A DNA stretch of 64,000 nt from positions 226,630 to 290,629 of the forward strand of contig UBJR01000004.1 of NCBI GenBank assembly GCA_900465675.1. The letters run 5' to 3'. The notes beneath the pieces are model-generated. The model was not told the DNA's origin. It ran no database searches and saw only the letters and a list, made by a program, of their open reading frames with translations. Positions 54,967 to 64,000 of the stretch are shown one piece after another. The number at the start of each line of letters is the position of its first letter. Positions within the stretch are counted from its first letter, which is position 1. This DNA is from Hyphomicrobiales bacterium. GTDB lineage: Bacteria > Pseudomonadota > Alphaproteobacteria > Rhizobiales > Rhizobiaceae. Made by a program: the position numbers and the translations under genes.

Positions 54967-55944
54967 ATGGCGCGTGCATTGGTGACTGGGGGATGCGGCT
55001 TTGTCGGCCGGCATCTGAGCGAGCGGCTGCTTGCCGAAGGAATGGACGTCGTCTCCGTCGACCTGCTGAAACCGGGGACCGGCGCGCTTGCGCCATCGCA
55101 AAAGCAGCTGTCCAACCGCCATTTCACCTTCCTGCAGGAGGATTGCCGCAGCTATTTCGACCGTAGTCGCGAGCATTTCGACTATGTCTTCCATCTCGCC
55201 GCCCTCGTCGGCGGGCGCATGACGCTCGAGAACCAGACGCTGCTTGTTGCCGAGGATCTGGCCGTCGATGCAGCACTCTGGCGCTGGGCGGGCGAAAACC
55301 GGCCCGGCAATGTCGTCTATTTCAGCTCGAGCGCCGCCTATCCCGTCTCGCTGCAGACCTTCGAGGCGCAGACCATCCTTTCCGAGGACATGATCTCCTT
55401 CGACCGGCCGATCGGCGTGCCTGATCTCAGCTATGGCTGGACGAAGCTGACGGGCGAATATCTGATGAAGCTCTATGTCGAGCGTTATGACGGCCGCGCC
55501 GTCGCCTACCGCCCGTTCAGCGGCTATGGCGAAGACCAGGACCTCGCCTATCCCTTCCCCGCCATCTGCCGCCGCCTGCTCCGCGAACGCGGCGCCCCCG
55601 AAGTCTCCGTCTGGGGCAGCGGCCACCAATGCCGCGACTTCATCCACATCTCCGACTGCGTCGGCTTCGTGATCGAAACGATGGACGCCATGACCTCAGG
55701 CGCGACCCTCAACCTCTCGACCGGAGACGCCACCTCCTTCATCGACCTCGCCGAACGCATCAGCCGCCAGCTCGGCTGGTCACCGAAGGTGAGCGGCACC
55801 GCAAGCCGCCCGGAAGGGGTGTTCTATCGCTGTGGCGATACGGCGCTGCAGCGGGAATTCGGGCTGGCGCCGAAGGTGAGCCTTGAGGAGGGGATCCGGC
55901 GATCGTTGGAGTTTCATCGGGAGATGGAAGGGGTGATGGCTTAA
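54967..55944 (+). CDS. NAD-dependent sugar-nucleotide epimerase/dehydratase
   Basis: A 325-residue extended SDR enzyme. NAD-binding ALVTGGCGFVGRHLSERL, then FHLAALVGGRMTLENQ, SSSAAYP, and the catalytic pair in LSYGWTKLTGEYL (Tyr-x3-Lys). C-terminal GSGHQCRDFIHISDCVGFVI is the substrate-side region. It resembles GDP-mannose 3,5-epimerase/WcaG-type proteins; exact reaction unknown. GGAGG precedes the ATG at 54967. It ends 32 bp before the convergent HerA-type gene. Confidence 0.88.
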   Translation: MARALVTGGCGFVGRHLSERLLAEGMDVVSVDLLKPGTGALAPSQKQLSNRHFTFLQEDCRSYFDRSREHFDYVFHLAALVGGRMTLENQTLLVAEDLAVDAALWRWAGENRPGNVVYFSSSAAYPVSLQTFEAQTILSEDMISFDRPIGVPDLSYGWTKLTGEYLMKLYVERYDGRAVAYRPFSGYGEDQDLAYPFPAICRRLLRERGAPEVSVWGSGHQCRDFIHISDCVGFVIETMDAMTSGATLNLSTGDATSFIDLAERISRQLGWSPKVSGTASRPEGVFYRCGDTALQREFGLAPKVSLEEGIRRSLEFHREMEGVMA

Positions 55945-55976
55945 GGCCCCCATTCCATCGATGTTTCAAACGTTGC

Positions 55977-58169
55977 TCAAAGCGAGGTTATTTTGGGGCC
56001 AGCATCAGATAACTGAAGAGCTCCCTCAATTTCTTGCTCTGACTTTGGCTCGGCGAGCGGCTTGGTTAGTGCCATGCTTGCATCCAACTTTTTTGCATCA
56101 AAATCACGCTTGAGAATGATGGGACGTTCGGCTTTCAGCCCCTTTCCGAAACCGAGAAACTCGAATTTACCCAAATTGGGAATTAGTCGAACGTGCTGGC
56201 TGCTATAGACGCTCTCAAGAAACGACAGGCTCGTTTGATCAATTAGAGAATGAGTTAGAAACGTATTGCATTGTGAGAGGATTGTCTTGCTAACTAGAGC
56301 CGTCCTTTGAGTTATGACAAGCAATCCTACTCCGTACTTCCGTCCCTGAAGGGCAATCTGGCCAATCCTCTCTACAACCCAACGAGTTTCACCATCAAAT
56401 CCGCTGTTCACCTCGGGTACTATTGTGTGGGCCTCTTCAAGACAGATAAGAATCTGGCGTGCCCGGCGATGCTCGCGCGCCCAATTCATGATGGCGGAGA
56501 GATAGATTTCTGTAAGTCTCAATCCAGCTTTAGAGTTGGAGATTTCTGAAAGTTCGAAGATAGCAAGTTGAGTTTCATCATTTTTGAGGAAGTCATCAAT
56601 GACCTTCGCTGTTTCGTCTCGAATCTCATTGAGAAGAGTTTTCAGCTTGGACTTCTCGGCCTCGGCCTTAAACCCAAACGAGTCGATTGCAGCCAGCAAG
56701 CCCTCCATTGCGGTTGCCTTCTTTCGATCTGGACTTGGGAATATTGGGCCTAGATCGGCCAAGCGAACTCGATAGTCACCCGTGAAATCTACGCAAAAAA
56801 TCTTAGTTCCGCGCGAAGCAGCCTCACGAATAATATCAAGCGCCAACTCAGTTTTCCCTGTGCCAGTAACGCCTAGTATCGCTGTGTGATATTCAATCAG
56901 CTCATTCACGCGAGCAACTGCTGTGATACTAGTCGAAGGCAATTTCCCGATGACAAATTCGTCTTTGGAAAGCTCCGGTGCCTGAAACGTGCGGCTAGCT
57001 GCGACGAAAATCGGCTCGTTCATCATTGGTAGCCAAGCGTATTTTTTGAATCCGTCTTTAGACGAGTAAGCGCCTAATTGCGCTGCGCGAACGACATGAG
57101 TTCCGCGAGGATTCTGATCGAAGCTTTCCTCAAAAGTTTCCGCTCCAATGATTTGATAGAATACCTCCGCACCTTTGGTATTTGCAAAAACCACGTCTCC
57201 CTCGCGCAGGTCGGTTTGCATGGATACCTCAAAACTGATCACAGATATGCTTGAGTTCTCAACTACGAACCCCACCAGCTCTGCGTCCTTTGACCCCGCT
57301 ATTGCGTTTATGAACTCGGCGGTCCTCTCCTGATCGTGGGTTGCATAGATTTTGCCCGTAGCAGCCGTCGTCTTCTCTTGGACGCTAGCAATGCAGAGAC
57401 CGGTCCCAATAACGTCCGTGCCTTGTATCTGCGAGAAAAGAGAAAATACATACTGTTGGCTTCCGTCGGGCATTCCGGCAGTGAACAAGCGATTTGGCTT
57501 CCAAGCAGCCATCGATTGAAGCTTAACCCGTACAATATTCGGGTGATCGACCCTTACAATATGACCAATTGCCTCTCTATCACTTTCGGAAAGTCGGTCG
57601 GCGCGAAGCAAGCGTAGCGCGGAAGCGACGCGTTCGATCGGTTTTCCCGTAACGACAGCGATCCAGTACAGCAAGAGCCACGACATCGCGATTGGCGCGC
57701 TGTGATAGACGGCAACGATGCTAATCATGGCTGGGATTGAAAACAACAGCTCGCCGCGACCAACTACTGCTGTAAGTCTAAATAAAAACGATCCGAAATA
57801 TGATTTATCCGCATCGTCATGAAATAATATCGCAAGAGATGCTATTATTATTATTGCTAGCGACAGCGCGATCCCGACCCATCGTATAACCTCTAGTTGG
57901 CTTCCTAGGCCTTGGATTGTTGTCAGATCAATCGCTATGAGCCCAAGCATCGTACTAGTGGCAGTACTTAGCGTATCCCTCGGTGGCGCAAACCAAGGAG
58001 CTGAAAGCGAGGCAAAGAACCAAAAAGATATCGCACTGAAGAGCCAGACCGACTCTAAGCCGCCAGTAGGCCACGGACTGTCCGATACAAATAGGAAGAT
58101 CAAATAAGCAACAATCGAGTTCAACAACGTGGTTGTAAACCGCTCTTTAATTGGCGCGTACTTAGGCAT
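55977..58169 (-). CDS. Membrane-anchored HerA-type ATPase, probably acquired
   Basis: A 730-residue protein unlike its neighbours in base composition: the gene is visibly AT-rich. Residues ~14-170 contain about five membrane helices. Residues ~320-410 may be a HAS-barrel-like region (REGDVVFANTKGAEVFYQII). The P-loop domain of the HerA/FtsK superfamily follows: Walker A GVTGTGKT at 433-440, Walker B ILICLEEA at 573-580 and the Arg/sensor segment LQGRKYGVGLLVITQRTAL at 608-625. HerA proteins usually work with a nuclease (NurA, SIR2, DUF4297), none of which lies nearby. AGGGA lies 9-10 nt before the ATG. Function unknown; phage defence is one possibility. Confidence 0.85.
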   Translation of the reverse strand: MPKYAPIKERFTTTLLNSIVAYLIFLFVSDSPWPTGGLESVWLFSAISFWFFASLSAPWFAPPRDTLSTATSTMLGLIAIDLTTIQGLGSQLEVIRWVGIALSLAIIIIASLAILFHDDADKSYFGSFLFRLTAVVGRGELLFSIPAMISIVAVYHSAPIAMSWLLLYWIAVVTGKPIERVASALRLLRADRLSESDREAIGHIVRVDHPNIVRVKLQSMAAWKPNRLFTAGMPDGSQQYVFSLFSQIQGTDVIGTGLCIASVQEKTTAATGKIYATHDQERTAEFINAIAGSKDAELVGFVVENSSISVISFEVSMQTDLREGDVVFANTKGAEVFYQIIGAETFEESFDQNPRGTHVVRAAQLGAYSSKDGFKKYAWLPMMNEPIFVAASRTFQAPELSKDEFVIGKLPSTSITAVARVNELIEYHTAILGVTGTGKTELALDIIREAASRGTKIFCVDFTGDYRVRLADLGPIFPSPDRKKATAMEGLLAAIDSFGFKAEAEKSKLKTLLNEIRDETAKVIDDFLKNDETQLAIFELSEISNSKAGLRLTEIYLSAIMNWAREHRRARQILICLEEAHTIVPEVNSGFDGETRWVVERIGQIALQGRKYGVGLLVITQRTALVSKTILSQCNTFLTHSLIDQTSLSFLESVYSSQHVRLIPNLGKFEFLGFGKGLKAERPIILKRDFDAKKLDASMALTKPLAEPKSEQEIEGALQLSDAGPKITSL

Positions 58170-58412
58170 GATCCGATCCCTAGATTTGAATCGAAAGCTT
58201 ACACAAACAGTGTTTCGACAAGAAGCGTTAATCCACTATAAATTGCAATTCACGGCGTTGTCGGCAATTGAGCACGCCCGACGACTGCAAGCACCCACCC
58301 CCATCAACCCCTTGTTAAACCTTTATTGACCATAATCGCTGCTTCAGGCGCGGTATTGTAGGCGTTCACCGGACCTCTGCTGCCTTTGTTCCCGCGTAAG
58401 ACGGAGATGGTC

Positions 58413-59762
58413 ATGATGGAATATGCGGCGGAAACGCGGGCGGTTGGGGAGCGCGAGGGGCTTGGCTTCCTTTCGGCGCTGGCGCGGCGTGCGGCCCGGG
58501 CTCTCGTGGCTGCGTTTCTGGCGGTGCCGGCCTTTCTCGGCTCCGAGGTTGGCGCGGCGGCCGAAGACCGGGCGCTGAAACTCTATTTCACCCATACCGG
58601 CGAGAAGGCGACGATCACCTTCAAGCGCAACGGCAAGTTCGATCAGCGCGGGCTGACGCAGATCAACCGTTTCCTGCGCGACTGGCGCCGCAACGAGCCG
58701 GCCCGCATGGATCCACGGCTGCTCGATCTCGTCTGGGAAGTCTATCAGAAGGCCGGCGGGCGCGATTACATCCATATCGTTTCCGCCTACCGTTCCCCGG
58801 CCACCAACAACATGCTGCGCACCCGCTCGCGCCTGACAGGCGTTGCCAAGAACAGCCAGCACATGCTGGGCAAGGCGATGGATTTCTATATTCCGGGCGT
58901 GCAGCTTTCCAAGCTGCGCGGCATCGCCATGCAGATGCAGGGCGGCGGCGTCGGCTATTATCCGAAATCCGGCTCGCCCTTCGTGCATCTCGATGTCGGC
59001 CGGGTGCGCGCCTGGCCGCGGATGTCGCGCCAGGAGCTGGCGCGCATCTTCCCGAGCGGCAGAACCATGCATGTGCCGGCCGATGGACGGCCGCTGCCGG
59101 GCTACAACCAGGCGGTCGCCGAATACAAGAAGCGCGGCAGCGTGAAGACGGTCGAGATCGCCTCGGCCGAGGACGATGAGGATACGGGCAGCAGCGCGAC
59201 GCTTCCGAGCAAGCTGGCGATGGCGCTGGTGCCGACGCCGCGCAGCGTCCGGCGCGAGATCCCGATGCTGGCAGCAGCGCCTGTGCCGGAAAAGCCTGCC
59301 CCTGAGACCTTCACCAATCTCGCTTCGCTGAGCGTGCCGCTGCCGGCCTTCCGGCCGGGCAGCGAGAAAGCCGCAGCACCGGTCGATCCGGTCCAGACGG
59401 CGTCGATCGATCCCGTTGCCATCCGGCCCGAGATCCGGCCTTCCGTGCCCTCCTTCGGCGCCAGCGCGCTCGCCTCGCTAAAGCCGAGCTCGATGCCCGG
59501 CGCCCGGGCCGAGCTGATGGCAGCATTGCCGATGGCGAAGTCACCCGAGCTCGATGGTGGTGTCTCCGCCATCTCCGACGAAGCGCTGATCGGCTGGGCG
59601 CTGCATGGAAATGGCCGCGAGCTCGGCATGAGCGCGCCGCGGATCATCCGACGCGCGATCCTTGCCGATCACAGCATGGCCTACGAGGTCATGGATGACG
59701 AAGAGGAAACCGACGAAGCCGAGTTCGATGTTGACCGCTTCGGGTCCGATCAGGCAGGCTGA
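58413..59762 (+). CDS. DUF882 protein, M15-type murein peptidase-like, with long disordered tail
   Basis: A ~449-residue exported protein. The N-terminus carries a signal-like hydrophobic segment (ALVAAFLAVPAFLGSEVGAA). Residues ~50-230 form the DUF882/YcbK-type peptidase-like domain: IHIVSAYRSPATNNML, zinc ligands in NSQHMLGKAMDFYIPG (His and Asp) and SPFVHLDVG (His). The C-terminal ~220 residues are Ala/Pro/Ser-rich and probably disordered, ending in an acidic segment. Related proteins trim peptidoglycan. The start at 58413 has GGAG 6 nt upstream; ATGs at 58407 and 58416 are alternatives. It is divergent from the HerA-type gene. Confidence 0.82.
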   Translation: MMEYAAETRAVGEREGLGFLSALARRAARALVAAFLAVPAFLGSEVGAAAEDRALKLYFTHTGEKATITFKRNGKFDQRGLTQINRFLRDWRRNEPARMDPRLLDLVWEVYQKAGGRDYIHIVSAYRSPATNNMLRTRSRLTGVAKNSQHMLGKAMDFYIPGVQLSKLRGIAMQMQGGGVGYYPKSGSPFVHLDVGRVRAWPRMSRQELARIFPSGRTMHVPADGRPLPGYNQAVAEYKKRGSVKTVEIASAEDDEDTGSSATLPSKLAMALVPTPRSVRREIPMLAAAPVPEKPAPETFTNLASLSVPLPAFRPGSEKAAAPVDPVQTASIDPVAIRPEIRPSVPSFGASALASLKPSSMPGARAELMAALPMAKSPELDGGVSAISDEALIGWALHGNGRELGMSAPRIIRRAILADHSMAYEVMDDEEETDEAEFDVDRFGSDQAG

Positions 59763-59830
59763 GGGGATGGGCGCGGATCACGCGCCCGCCTGCGCCCGAT
59801 GACGGCGCCAGCCTGAATGGAGTTTGAGAA

Positions 59831-60313
59831 TTGAGTACCGCTTTCGTCAAGGAAGAGAGCGCGGAAACGGCTGCGGAAACCCATCTGCCCGACCGCCCGA
59901 TCTCGCCACATCCGAACCTCGTCACCGAAGCCGGGCTGAAGGCGCTGGAAGAGCAGCTGCAGCTGGCACGCGAAGGCGTGGAAGCCGCCGCGGGGATCGA
60001 GGATGTCAACGAGAAGCGGCGGCAGACGGCCATTCCGCTGCGCGATTTCCGCTATTTCGCCGAGCGCGTGCGCACCGCGCAGGTGATACCCGCGCCCGCC
60101 TCCATCGGCACCGTCGCCTTCGGCAGCAAGGTGACCTTCAGCCGCGATGACGGCCGGGTGCAGACTTATCGGATTGTCGGCGAGGATGAGGCGGATCCGA
60201 AGGCCGGGTCGATTTCATTTGTCTCGCCTGTCGCGCGGGGCTTGATGGGCAAGGGCGTGGGTGATCTTGCCATGGTGGGTGATCAGGAGTTGGAGATTAC
60301 GGCGATCGCTTGA
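59831..60313 (+). CDS. GreA/GreB-family transcription elongation factor
   Basis: A 160-residue protein with the Gre plan: N-terminal helical region (LVTEAGLKALEEQLQLAREG) and the C-terminal FKBP-like domain (IGTVAFGSKVTFSRDDG, YRIVGEDEADPKAGSISFVS, PVARGLMGKGVGD). It would bind RNA polymerase and rescue backtracked complexes, though this branch differs from housekeeping GreA. The TTG start was chosen because GGAG lies 8 nt upstream and no ATG is in frame before the conserved region. It lies 68 bp after the DUF882 gene. Confidence 0.88.
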   Translation: MSTAFVKEESAETAAETHLPDRPISPHPNLVTEAGLKALEEQLQLAREGVEAAAGIEDVNEKRRQTAIPLRDFRYFAERVRTAQVIPAPASIGTVAFGSKVTFSRDDGRVQTYRIVGEDEADPKAGSISFVSPVARGLMGKGVGDLAMVGDQELEITAIA

Positions 60314-60333
60314 GGGGCGCCTCCAGAGAGGGA

Positions 60334-60424
60334 CGTCATCCTCGGCCTTGAGCCGAGGATCTACGCAACCGTCTTACGCCGTGCCTGCCGTTGTGGATAC
60401 TCGGGACAAGCCCGAGCATGACGG
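60334..60424. repeat. RIME-like intergenic palindromic element
   Basis: About 91 bp with two GC-rich palindromes: ATCCTCGGC/GCCGAGGAT (60338-60346 with 60352-60360) and CTCGGG/CCCGAG (60400-60405 with 60411-60416). The ends CGTCAT and ATGACG are inverted copies, so the whole unit is itself an inverted repeat. Rhizobial intergenic mosaic elements (RIME) share this two-palindrome plan and size. It lies between the convergent Gre-family and fadJ genes. Confidence 0.65.
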
Positions 60425-60468
60425 CGTAGTGGGTGGCTGCTTAGTGCGGGCACCCTGTCAGAGGCGGC

Positions 60469-62682
60469 TTAGGCCGCCTCCTTCTCTCCACGATAGGGAT
60501 CGAAGCGGCCGTAGAAGGTCTCGCCCTTGGCGGCCATGTCCTTCAGGAGCGGCGTCGGCTTGAAGTGCGGGCCGTAGGAGGCCGCCAGCTTTTCCGCCAG
60601 TTCGACGAAGGCCTTGGCGCCCATGCCGTCGATATAGCTCAGCGCACCGCCGGTATAGGGCGCGAAACCGAAGCCGAGGATCGAGCCGACATCGGCCTCG
60701 CGCGGATCGGTGACGATGCCTTCCTCGACGGTGCGGGCGGCTTCCAGCGCGATGGTGACGAGGAAGCGCTGCTTCAGCACCTCGATATCGAGATCATCGG
60801 CCTTCTTCTGCGGATAGAAGGTCTTGAGCTCTGGCCAGAGTGACTTCTTGGCGGGCTTCGGCGGGTAGTCGTAGAAGCCCTTCGAATTCTTGCGGCCGAA
60901 GCGGCCTTCCTTCTCGACCATGCGGGAGACGAGCTCCATGTGGCGCGGGTCGATGGCCTTATCGCCGAGATCGGCGGCGGTGGCCTTGAGGATCTTCAGC
61001 GACAGGTCGATCGCCACTTCGTCGTTCAGCGCCAGCGGTCCGACCGGCATGCCGGCCATCTTGGCGGCATTCTCGATCATCGCCGGCGGCACGCCCTCAA
61101 TCAGCATGTCATAGCTTTCCGACATGTAGCGCAGGACGCAGCGGTTGACGAAGAAGCCGCGGGTATCGTTGACGACGATCGGCGTCTTCTTGATCGCGGC
61201 GACGTAGTCGAGCGCCACGGCGAGCGCCTTGTCGCCGGTTTCCTTGCCGAGGATCACTTCGGTCAGCATCATCTTCTCGACCGGGGAGAAGAAATGGATG
61301 CCGATGAAATCCGCGGGGCGCTTCGAGTTCTTGGCAAGACCGGAGATCGGCAGGGTCGAGGTGTTGGAGGCGAAGATGGCGCCTTCGGGCAGCACTTCCT
61401 CGACGGCCTCGATGACGGCCTTCTTGACGTCCCGGTCCTCGAAGACGGCTTCGATGACGAGGCTAGCATCCTTGAGATCGGCGTAGTCGGCCGAGGGAGT
61501 GATGCGGGCGAGGATCGCGACCGCTTCATCCTGCGTCAGCCGGCCCTTACCGACGGAGTCCTTCGCCAGGCCCTCGCCTGTCGCCTTGCCCTTGTTCGCC
61601 GCGTCCATATCGCGATCGATGAGCGTTACCTCGAGACCAGCAGCAGCCGAGACGTAAGCGATAGAGGCGCCCATGAAGCCGGCGCCGACGACGCCGATCC
61701 TCTTGAGTTCGGTCTTCGGCTGACCGGCCGGGCGGCGGGCGCCCTTGCCGAGTTCCTGCATCGAGATGAACAGCGAGCGGATCATCGAGAAGGCTTCGGT
61801 GGTCTGCAGCACTTGGGTGAAATAGCGCTGCTCGATCTTGAGCGCCGTATCGAAGGGTACCTGCAGGCCTTCATAGACGCATTTCAGGATGGCAAGCGCG
61901 CCCGGATAATTGCCCGCCGTCTCGCGGCGCAGGATCGCCGGAGCGGCCGGCCAGAGCTGCGCGGAGGCAGGCGTCCAGATGCCGCCGCCCGGAACCTTGA
62001 AGCCCTTTTCATCCCAGGGGGCGACCGGCTTCAGGCCATCCTTGATCATCTGCTTGGCAGCAGGAATCAGCTGATCCGGCTCGACCACCTGATGCACGAG
62101 GTTCATCGCCTTGGCGCGCGAGGCGGAGAGCGACTGGCCCGTGGTCATCATCTGCAGGGCGGACTGGGCATCGGCAAGGCGCGCGACACGCTGCGTGCCG
62201 CCGGCGCCCGGGAAGATGCCGACCTTGACTTCAGGGAGCGCGATCTTGACGGACTTGGCATTGGAGGCCACGCGGCCGTGGCAGGCGAGCGACATTTCGA
62301 GTGCGCCACCCATGCAGGTGCCGTTGATCGCCGAGACCCACGGCTTGCCGCAGGTTTCGAGCTTGCGGAACAGACCGGTCATGCGGCCGACGAGATCGAA
62401 CAGTTTTTGCGCGGCGGTATCGGGATTGGCGGCCTTCTCGTCGTTGTAGAAGGTGAACATCGCCTTGATCATCGACAGATCGGCGCCGCCGGAGAAGGTG
62501 GACTTGCCGGAGGTGATCACCACGCCCTTGACGGCGCTGTCGGCGACGGTGGCGTCAACGATGGCGTTCAGCTCTTCCATCACCTCGGTGGTGAAGACAT
62601 TCATCGACTTGCCGGGCATATCCCAGGTGACAAGGGCGATGCCATCGGCATCGGTGGCGACGGTGAAATTGGTGTAGCTCAT
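60469..62682 (-). CDS. fadJ: Bifunctional enoyl-CoA hydratase / 3-hydroxyacyl-CoA dehydrogenase (FadJ/FadB type)
   Basis: A 737-residue fatty-acid beta-oxidation enzyme. The N-terminal crotonase domain has SGGADLSMIKAM and INGTCMGGALEMSLACHG with PEVKVGIFPGAGGTQR. The C-terminal dehydrogenase begins near residue 330 with IGVVGAGFMGASIAYVSAAA, followed by the catalytic His region FIGIHFFSPVEKM and NDTRGFFVNRC. It hydrates enoyl-CoA and oxidises the product with NAD+. The thiolase gene lies 12 bp upstream and completes the pathway. Confidence 0.93.
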   Translation of the reverse strand: MSYTNFTVATDADGIALVTWDMPGKSMNVFTTEVMEELNAIVDATVADSAVKGVVITSGKSTFSGGADLSMIKAMFTFYNDEKAANPDTAAQKLFDLVGRMTGLFRKLETCGKPWVSAINGTCMGGALEMSLACHGRVASNAKSVKIALPEVKVGIFPGAGGTQRVARLADAQSALQMMTTGQSLSASRAKAMNLVHQVVEPDQLIPAAKQMIKDGLKPVAPWDEKGFKVPGGGIWTPASAQLWPAAPAILRRETAGNYPGALAILKCVYEGLQVPFDTALKIEQRYFTQVLQTTEAFSMIRSLFISMQELGKGARRPAGQPKTELKRIGVVGAGFMGASIAYVSAAAGLEVTLIDRDMDAANKGKATGEGLAKDSVGKGRLTQDEAVAILARITPSADYADLKDASLVIEAVFEDRDVKKAVIEAVEEVLPEGAIFASNTSTLPISGLAKNSKRPADFIGIHFFSPVEKMMLTEVILGKETGDKALAVALDYVAAIKKTPIVVNDTRGFFVNRCVLRYMSESYDMLIEGVPPAMIENAAKMAGMPVGPLALNDEVAIDLSLKILKATAADLGDKAIDPRHMELVSRMVEKEGRFGRKNSKGFYDYPPKPAKKSLWPELKTFYPQKKADDLDIEVLKQRFLVTIALEAARTVEEGIVTDPREADVGSILGFGFAPYTGGALSYIDGMGAKAFVELAEKLAASYGPHFKPTPLLKDMAAKGETFYGRFDPYRGEKEAA

Positions 62683-62694
62683 CGTCTCTCTCCC

Positions 62695-63903
<1,209 letters not shown>

Positions 63904-63951
63904 CGTCTCTTCTCCCTCGCGGCCCTCAGCCGGAAAATCTGTCCTTTTCCT

Positions 63952-64000
63952 TTCTCCCCAGCGGGGAGAAGGTGGCCCCGAAGGGGTCGGATGAGGGGGG
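63952..64000. repeat. Dispersed rhizobial palindromic repeat (ABC-type), cut by the edge
   Basis: TTCTCCCC/GGGGAGAA (63952-63959 with 63963-63970) and CCCC-GAA-GGGG (63976-63986), followed by TCGGATGAGGGG, form the motif repeated many times between genes in Rhizobium, Sinorhizobium and Agrobacterium. It lies upstream of the thiolase gene and continues past the window. Confidence 0.75.

Noticed and set aside
55945..55976. Attachment-site repeat bordering the HerA-type gene
   Set aside because: The 32-bp gap and the upstream spacer (58170-58412) were compared by eye and no shared repeat was found.

Overview
The window is chromosomal DNA from an alphaproteobacterium of the Rhizobium/Agrobacterium/Sinorhizobium group. 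The clearest markers are the chemotaxis operon in rhizobial order (icpA-cheS-cheY1-cheA-cheW-cheR-cheB-cheY2-cheD-cheT running into fliF), the alphaproteobacterial housekeeping block murA-DUF2948-hisD-UPF0262-LMW phosphatase-infA-maf-yacG, a fused secDF, and two kinds of rhizobial intergenic palindromic repeat. Coding density is high and base composition is GC-rich, apart from one AT-rich gene (55977-58169) and an AT-rich spacer (about 26090-26410). No rRNA, CRISPR array, transposase or integrase was found. Two tRNAs (Phe and Thr) are present.

Layout. 1-9852 (minus): flagellar M-ring gene (cut by the window edge) and the chemotaxis operon, headed by a soluble receptor with a protoglobin-like domain. 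10205-17151: two tiny ORFs, a GT39 glycosyltransferase, an XRE regulator divergent from a KefB/YbaL-type antiporter, a small membrane protein and secDF, closed by a strong terminator. 17246-24314: a signalling block made of a stand-alone kinase, a LuxR regulator with a receiver protein, a single-domain receiver, a multi-TM kinase with a FixL-like PAS domain, another receiver, and a REC-kinase-REC hybrid. 24377-25936: a natural fusion of a ring-cleavage (VOC) dioxygenase with an alpha/beta-hydrolase. 26451-29996: a surface-polysaccharide cassette (GT2, Wzx-like flippase, pyruvyltransferase) behind the AT-rich spacer. 30000-33129: DMT exporter, OsmC protein, flavoprotein, VanZ-like protein.

33254-38928 (minus) is the conserved housekeeping block. 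39035-41494 holds small proteins (DUF982, tiny membrane proteins, a secreted protein, a lipoprotein) and tRNA-Thr. 41588-49813: UvrD-type helicase, 3-hydroxyisobutyryl-CoA-hydrolase-like protein, GGDEF-EAL protein, galE, aminotransferase, mscL. 50025-53522: a 1165-residue transporter-kinase-receiver hybrid. 53747-55944: GT4 and a sugar-nucleotide epimerase. 55977-58169: an isolated, AT-rich, membrane-anchored HerA-type ATPase, the best candidate for an undescribed, horizontally acquired function. 58413-63903: DUF882 peptidoglycan protein, GreA/B-family factor, a RIME-like repeat, and a beta-oxidation pair.

The dominant theme is signal transduction and the cell surface: chemotaxis, at least five kinases or kinase hybrids, c-di-GMP turnover and several polysaccharide enzymes. 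All functions are read from recognisable motifs by eye. No database search was run, so remote assignments are inferences.
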